NCBI GenBank assembly: GCA_012861695.1
Contig: JAAOOA010000166.1
Location: forward strand, 186,001-250,000
DNA: 64,000 nt
Direction of reading: 5' to 3'
From: Trematomus loennbergii
Lineage: Eukaryota > Chordata > Actinopteri > Perciformes > Nototheniidae
Position 1 is the stretch's first letter. The number at the start of each line of letters is the position of its first letter. Position numbers and translations under genes: made by a program. The notes under the pieces were generated by a model. That model saw only the letters and a list, made by a program, of their open reading frames with translations, was not told the DNA's origin and ran no database searches. Positions 57,631-64,000 of the stretch are shown in pieces.

Positions 57631-58295
57631 AAGGTAAAGATAGCTACTGATGTTGGAACGGTTATTATCATTTTCAATAATATTCGTTTATATGTTGTCT
57701 TCTCTGGTTCTTACCACTCATGGTATAGCTGCTAGTTAGCTCTATGCTAATGCTAGCTTTATGCTAACGTTATGCTAAAGTAGCATATAATGGAAATACT
57801 CGAGTAAAGTACAAGTACCACAATAACTCAAATCCAAAGTGACGGACAGCCAGAGACGCTTCACTTTCACATTAAAGAACAAAGACTTTACTTTTGTGTT
57901 CCTGTTATCCTCAAGTTTACTAACGAACGAACTAGCGGCAGAGGAATAATTATATTAACAGACAGCAGCATCATAAGAGGGCAACCATGTGACAGAGTGT
58001 GTCACTTTGCTGAAGGATAGTTGGGACCAGCTATCCAGGCCAGACTCTAAAGACTTTCCAAGGTGTAAAAATGCTGCTGCCGGAGTACTGACTGGAAGTA
58101 GTGCTGATATCATGTCTACCATCCTCTTAAAATACTCTGTCCAACAATATCAGTCTCAGGAAAAAAGGTTTTTAACGCTTATTAAAAGAAAAACATGCAT
58201 TCTTGTACTCAGGAGGGGACATTGACAGAGGATTACTGGAAAAGTACACAGTAAGTACTTCATAGTACTTGTGGGGGTAGTTTCACTAGTACTAT

Positions 58296-59254
58296 GGCTG
58301 CGTTTCACTTCTCTTATTTTTCATTTCCTCGCTCCTCGGTCTCGGTCTCACCCGGAAGTTGATTTGTCTGCGCCATCTTGAGTAGCGTCCCAATGGCCAT
58401 ATTTTCGATGAAATCCTCAGACACTCGCCCCGCCCCCCAGTGTATCGCTCACTGATTGGACGATGCAGTGCATGCAATGATCTGATGCTTCTTGACATGA
58501 GAGCAGTTTCCCAGCGGAGTGAAGAAAACACATGAAACTCACGGGACTCACTCCTCAGTTCATACTGTGTTTTGTTTCAATGAATGCATCATTCAGTTAC
58601 AAATATGTGATATATCTGAACAACAAAGTGGACAAAAATAATTTCATTCATTTATTGGAAACATTTTCGTGATCGCTTTTTTCGTTTTACATTTTCATTT
58701 ATTGTCATTTCCATTCAGTCAGTCATGTTCATTTGCTACATATCCACACAAACAAACTAAGTGTGCAATCCAATGAATGTTAATCTAACTGGGTTTTGAT
58801 AGATAACATATCTCTTTTTCTTCTCTCAATTATTTTATTTATATTGTGCACTCTAATCAATATTAATCAAACTAATATTCGTTTATACATTTTAAGAATG
58901 GCGTTTATCTTTTTTGAGAATTAGTTCTTATTTGATTTTATTTATTTGGGTCTACAACAGATGATACAAATGTTTGTGTCAGTAAATGTGTACTAACAGA
59001 GGCGGGGGTGTTTGTGAAAATAACGGGGACAGAGCTGCTGTCAGACGATCAGCTGTGCGGCGTCATCACAAACGGACGTCGCTTCACGTGACGCTCCGGA
59101 GGAAAGGACGTCCCATTGCTCTTAAAACTCATTTCCCTGCTTCTCGTGGTTTCCTTGCGTCTCTCCATGCTTCCCTGGTGGGAGGGACTAGTCGCAGGGA
59201 AACAACGCAAGTGAGGGACGCAAGGAATCCATTTAACCGAAGTGAAACGCAGCC
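58296..59254. mobile_element. TIR element (GGCTGCGTTTCACTTC ends), right arm only
   Basis: A perfect 16-bp inverted repeat GGCTGCGTTTCACTTC / GAAGTGAAACGCAGCC bounds 959 bp without a supported gene. The target duplication is not clear, so superfamily is not assigned. Confidence 0.6.
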
Positions 59255-59371
59255 TGAGTCCAACAGAATCAATCTCACGAAGAACTAATGGCAACATGAG
59301 GGGGTGTGACGTCACACGTTGTGTCACACGTTGTGTCACGTGACTTTAATTTTGAATTGAACCGTCCCTTA

Positions 59372-60491
59372 TGCCCCTTTCACACCAACGCAACTCCGGT
59401 TCAAGCTCCGTGCTAGAGCTTTTCTGGTTCAGAACCGGTTCTTCGGTTTAGCGCCGGCTCTTTTCACACCGCTCAGAGCCCGACTGGTGCTGCCGCTGCT
59501 GCGTCATGACGTCACAGTTTACGTCGCTGAGTTTCTCCCCAACGCCGGAGCTCACCTCACAACAACAACGGGCCGGGGACTGCGTTGCTTTTAATCATAC
59601 GAAGCCAGATTAAATTAAATAACGACTTCTCCAACCTTATACTTTTCTCCAGAGTGCCGTGGTTCATTGTTTATTAATGTGTTTCAGCGGCATTTACCGA
59701 CCGCTGCAGTGCTGGCCGGCTGCTCTTCAACGGGAGTGTATTCTCCCGTTAGCTCCGGGTTAGCTCACACGGCTCTAAAGTATTCACTGTCTGACTGTCA
59801 CACAAGCAGCTGATACATATCCCCAGTTCCCCTTAAGTGAATGTGTGTCAGTCTGAATTGACGCTGTTTGGCATCACAACGCTGTTATGAAAGTTTCTCT
59901 GGTATAACATGGGTGATGTTAGCATAGCAACCGAAGCTAAACTGACTACTTGCTAAGCAGTTTTCTACAGGCACTTTTTACCGACGTATTTTTATTATGA
60001 TTCTACTTGTGATAGTCGGACATGACAAGCTGTGCAGCCCATGTATTGATTCCATCCGATAGCTGCTATAATAACAAACAAAACGTCTGCCTGCTCTCCA
60101 CAATGATCAATAACAGCGAACGGATGGTCAAAGTAAGGTACAAATAAACAGAATCACACGAAGCCTGGTTAGTGTTGCCTGACTTTATAAAGTGTGTTTT
60201 TTTTAACAAGTGTGTGGTTGCGTTCTAGTCACTTTGCTCAGCACTACTGCTTGTTACAACTTTTATTTGCCGTACTTGCCTTAAGTGTTAGCTCAGGTTA
60301 ATCTCGCCCCCCTCCGACGTAAGCGTGACGTATGCGGTTCTTGCTTCTAGACGGACAACTTTTTGGTGCTCGAAACGAACCGGATTCCGGAGCTATGACG
60401 CTGCTCCGCTGCGGTGTGAACAGGAAAACCCGGTGCTTTTCAAGCACCAGCACCGAACCGGCCCTGAAACACCGTTGGTGTGAAAGGGGTA
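59372..60491. mobile_element. Harbinger-type non-autonomous element with TTA duplication, right arm only
   Basis: Left TGCCCCTTTCACACCAACG and right CGTTGGTGTGAAAGGGGTA match except at one position. TTA flanks at 59369-59371 and 60492-60494. Subterminal CCGGTTC/GAACCGG words are repeated. No transposase in 1120 bp. Confidence 0.8.
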
Positions 60492-60879
60492 TTATAGTAG
60501 ATAATAGGCTTGTTTGAGACAAGCGAGACCTGCGCAGACCTGCGCAAATGCGATCAACGTCTTGCTAGTGTGTTGCATGATGGTTAGTCATTTTGTCCGA
60601 CTTGCTCAGGAGGCTCGCCTACATGAGACGTTGAAATCTCGCGGGACAAAGACGCCCGCAGACTTGAGAGCGAGGCGTGGCGAGGCGGCGCAGTTTCTCT
60701 CCACGGGCTGCGGAAGCGAAATGCTTGATGGGAAACGACTTGCTGGTATCTCGAGCTGAGCGCTCATTGGTGGTTTTTACCCCGTGCTGGAGATGAAACT
60801 CTCCATTGGCTCGGCAAAAGTGTGTTGTTGTTTTGTGTCAGTTTTACGTCGCCACTTCCATTCACATTTTTCATCATTG

Positions 60880-61203
60880 TTCCACAATGTTTATCATCAT
60901 TAAATTAATATCTATATATTTTATACTATACTTGCACTGCTTACCGTTGTCATACTTTATATATCTTAGCATATTCATACAACACACTGTTCATACTAGG
61001 CTAGGCTACTGTGTATATATAGTGTATTCATACCCCTCACTGTTTTTTCATCATTCAATTCATTCTATATTTTATTCTGTAGATTGTGTACATTACTTTT
61101 CACTTTACTGCTTTATGCACTCCTGGTTAGAAGCTAAACTGCATTTCGTTGTCTCAGTACCTGTAATCTGTGCAATAACAATAAAGTTGAATCTAATCTT
61201 GAG
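60880..61203 (+). mobile_element. 5'-truncated LINE 3' region
   Basis: Ends CTGTGCAATAACAATAAAGTTGAATCTAATCTT, a typical teleost LINE tail, after GCATTTCGTTGTCTCAGTACC. Sequence upstream to about 60880 fits the 3' UTR of the same type. Confidence 0.6.
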
Positions 61204-61299
61204 CAGGAACAAATGTATTTACTTAGTACATATCTGACATTAACGATTAAACACATTTGTGCATTCTTTATAAATGCAAACCGAGTCAAGCCGACTCCG

Positions 61300-61370
61300 G
61301 AGGTGGCGGTATGCACCTTAAAGTTGTTTGCAATCCGCCAAAAAACCGAGAGAAGAAGAAGAAGAGGAAG
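61300..61370 (+). mobile_element. 71-bp Nimb LINE tail insertion with 12-bp target duplication
   Basis: GGTGGCGGTATGCACC...CGCCAAAAAACCGAG plus (GAA)n equals the last part of the Nimb element at 35932-36016. AAGCCGACTCCG is present at 61288-61299 and 61371-61382, a clear target-site duplication. Confidence 0.88.
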
Positions 61371-61548
61371 AAGCCGACTCCGAGCTGTCCGACTTCAGGC
61401 GAGCTTTTTGAGACCTCCCCCGGCTGCGATCGGCTATTCTCGTCTACTTTCGAGGCGAGCCGCAGCTCGTCTCAAACAAGCCTAGTATCTCTTTACGTTA
61501 GTGATGAGAATTACGGCTCTTTGTACCACAGTTTACCACGGAGCCACA

Positions 61549-61940
61549 GGGTGTTTCTCAATCGCGAGTACGCTTGCTTGGTAGCACATGTCTGCCGAGC
61601 ATCTTGCTTCAGAAGCGAGTCAAGAATACTTCCTGGCATTCGGAAAACGAAGAGTGGAACAGGCTAGCAAGTGTGCAGGTGTGCGTCATATGATAGGCCC
61701 CGCCTTACATCTTCCGCCACAGATTTGGGGAAATTGGTCCGTGCGCAAAGCATTGTGGGGATTTTAAGACCGCAGAGTCTACTCATGTGCAGCCTCGATA
61801 TTTCTCCAAACGGAGTACGCCGGGCTCGGTAGATTTCCAAGTATGCTGGAGATTGGAACAGTACTTCGGCGGCACTCGATGACGTAGTATGCTTGAAATA
61901 GTGGCTTTGAAGCAGCTTTACTCGCGATTGAGAAACACCC
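61549..61940. mobile_element. MITE with GGGTGTTTCTCAATCGCGAGTA ends
   Basis: Left GGGTGTTTCTCAATCGCGAG and right CTCGCGATTGAGAAACACCC are perfect 20-bp inverted repeats around 392 bp of non-coding sequence. No clear target duplication. Confidence 0.7.
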
Positions 61941-62246
61941 TCAGTTTCGCCACTGCGAGGCTCTGGCGCTCACAGTTCACGCGCGTGCTCCACCGCTCAT
62001 CGCGTCCAAATTGCGCACGTTCCGTGTTGTCCTGTGGCAGGCACCGTGGGTTCAATACTCCGAAAAAATCCCAATAGGCTCCTTTCCCCCTTCAACAGAA
62101 GGATGTCCTTGTCCTTTTTCCTTTTCGTCATTTCAAGCAATAACAACTATTTTGTTTTTGGACGCCCTTGGCTCGAGTTCAGGCCGTTCCGAGCTGAATA
62201 AGGCCGTCAAATTACGGCAAGACGCTACCCTGGCAGAAACACTGTG

Positions 62247-62591
62247 TATCACTCATTGAATATAGCAGGGAAAAAAATGAAGAGCAGCTGATATGAAAAA
62301 ACAAACTCGAGAGACGGCTGAGGTGACCGCAGTGCAGAATCGCTGCATAGTTTAAATCTCCTAACAATGTTGTCCATTTTAAACATAGGCCTATTATATT
62401 TACAGCCCTTAATAACATTCATTTTCTGGGCTCAATATGTGTCTTGGCCGTTTTCGTTGTGATCGCTAAATTCACCTTGTTTCCCCTTGTTTATAATATC
62501 ACCGTTCCAAGCAAGCAATTGCTTTTGTTTTGAAATCACTTCCGCGAGTTTCGCCCCGCCCCTCGCTCCAATGACCATTAGACCATTTAGT
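62247..62591 (-). repeat. Palindrome arm block B, right
   Basis: Inverted partner of 53531-53872. Confidence 0.9.
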
Positions 62592-62737
62592 AAGGTAAAA
62601 AAATAAAAACAAAAAGGCCTCTCAAAAGCTCTTCCGCTTACTTGTGTAATAAAGAAAAACAAATGGACCGTAGATACACGAATTAGGGCGACACCATCTG
62701 GTCACAACTTTAAATATTTGACCATGTTTATGTGCAA

Positions 62738-64000
62738 ATGAAGAACTCTCACTGGTTCAGAACCTTTTTCCTTAAGTGAGGCTCTTTTCTTTTCTGACTT
62801 TATGGGTATTTCACTTTATATTAAATACATAACAATAAGAGTGCAGAACATTTAATACACTTCACTATGAATCCAGAACAATACAACTGCAGGAGTATGG
62901 ATGAAGCGATGTTTGCATGCATTTTGAGCAGATTTGGGCAGAATCCAGCAGAGTGGATCGTGCTGTTCATCCTATGTAATCTATATGTAAAGAAAAAAGT
63001 CTAAATATTTAAGATAAAGCTGTGAAACAATCTCAATAATTGGCAGCAAAAATGTGAGTTTTTTTAAATTGGAATAAAAGGATACATGTTGAGATAGGAA
63101 GTTCGAATATCTTAAGAGAAGAGCTTGAATATTATTATATATTTCTTGGCTTTGTACTGGCTATCTTCTAGCTCTATTCAGGTTTTTGAGTTTCTTTCTA
63201 GCTCTATCCCTGATCATTTTCAGAACCTGAAGGCTCTATACGGACTATCTTCTGGTTCTCCTCTGGATCCATCCACTATCTCTTGTCTCTATCCAGTGAA
63301 TTACACTTTTGTTACTGGAGCAGGTAAAGCATACAACAGATACTTTCAGCATTATCGGAGCACGAAGTGGAAGCTTGGATGAAACACAGCGGACTTCTAA
63401 ACAATGAACACCCGCAACTTGGAAGAAATAAAGTTGGGTTTTATGCGTTCTAATTTTGCAATGCAAACCCATGATGTAAAGACAGTAATTAAGAATAATT
63501 TAGTAATTGAATGCTCATTTCAGTAGATTTAATCAAACAAAACATAAACATATTGGACACGGCCTCAAGACTGTAACCTCTTCACATTCTGTTGAAATAG
63601 TCAATTACTAGCCATATCTTACACATTGCTGTTTTGAATCATTAATATGTGGATGACAGTTGAACTGGATGATGTAACATTTATGCCATCTGCTGGAAAG
63701 AAGACGTATCGCTCTGTTGGCATTGTTTAGACTACAAAAACAGAGTGAAGCTCTCATTTCATAAACAATCTTTGAGTACAGACACCGTCCTGCAGAGAGC
63801 ACACAACCCAACAGCACGTTTTTGGTCCAGCATCACTTTACAAACGTTTGCATTAAGACACTAAGACTAGCTGGTCCCTTGTAAAGGTCAGTCCACCTTA
63901 AATGAGCATTGGGTGATCAGCAGGTGAAAGGCAGGACACGGGAACTTGGTCCTGAGGAGATGTAACCATTATTAAACAAGAAATAGTCGAGTCAAGGGGT
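62738..64000 (-). repeat. Palindrome arm block A, right (runs off the window)
   Basis: Inverted partner of 49006-50239; base 64000 pairs with 49006 and the match shows no sign of ending. The 62592-62737 segment between blocks A and B replaces the Harbinger insertion of the left arm. Confidence 0.92.

Larger units (their letters stand above)
60507..61482. mobile_element. TIR element (GGCTTGTTTGAGAC ends) with TA flanks
   Basis: Left GGCTTGTTTGAGACAAGC and right GCTCGTCTCAAACAAGCC are inverted with one mismatch in 18. TA lies on both sides (60505-60506 and 61483-61484). It contains two LINE-tail insertions (60880-61203 and 61300-61370). Superfamily uncertain; TA duplication would fit a Tc1/mariner-type MITE. 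Confidence 0.55.

Noticed and set aside
49006..64000. Palindrome as a fold-back sequencing artefact
   Set aside because: The arms differ by several percent in the paired blocks and carry different transposon insertions, which a fold-back read could not produce.

Overview
This window reads as the accessory, transposon-dense genome of a ray-finned fish (teleost). The grounds are spliced genes with GT/AG introns, fish-type C2H2 zinc-finger exons, and a typical teleost repeat set: Tc1, hAT, PIF/Harbinger and TTAA-targeting DNA transposons, L2-, Nimb- and L1-type LINEs, a DIRS retrotransposon, a tRNA-derived SINE and the AGTACTT-rich dispersed repeat. No rRNA, tRNA gene, CRISPR array or bacterial-type operon is visible. 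Most open frames are decayed transposon pieces or shadows.

Layout. 1-14.1 kb: dispersed repeats, a Harbinger MITE with a TTA target duplication, a SINE, a broken L2-like LINE, an L1 ORF1 fragment, a frameshifted zinc-finger array and a decayed Tc1. 14.5-23.7 kb: the most interesting gene, five recognisable exons of a protein with two zinc-finger-like motifs, a tyrosine-recombinase-like domain and a C-terminal Myb/SANT-like exon. About 0.6 kb of its main exon is tandemly duplicated and it has several frameshifts. Its last intron holds a hAT transposon containing an L2 LINE that is itself cut by a second hAT; both hAT insertions keep perfect 8-bp target duplications. 23.9-36 kb: a Cys-rich exon-like frame, L2 and Nimb LINEs (the Nimb with RNase H), a hAT transposase fragment and an unclassified TIR element.

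36.2-48.8 kb: a two-exon C2H2 zinc-finger gene (pseudogene or mis-assembled). Its 11.3-kb intron is a Russian doll: a Tc1 is split by two TTAA-targeting elements, the larger of these carries a DIRS retrotransposon, and the DIRS carries two hAT MITEs, all with readable target duplications.

49-64 kb: a large imperfect palindrome. Its arms (about 49.0-55.26 kb and 55.98-64.0 kb) match in inverted orientation in blocks of roughly 97% identity by eye. They are interrupted by arm-specific insertions, including a Harbinger with a Myb-like gene and an internally deleted transposase on the left, and Harbinger, hAT-like and other TIR elements on the right. The right arm runs off the window end exactly where the left arm approaches the zinc-finger exon, which predicts a second, inverted copy of that gene just outside the window.

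All calls come from reading sequence and recalling family features. Family names of repeats are provisional. Many frameshifts lie in homopolymers, so some genes called pseudogenes may be intact genes in an imperfect assembly.
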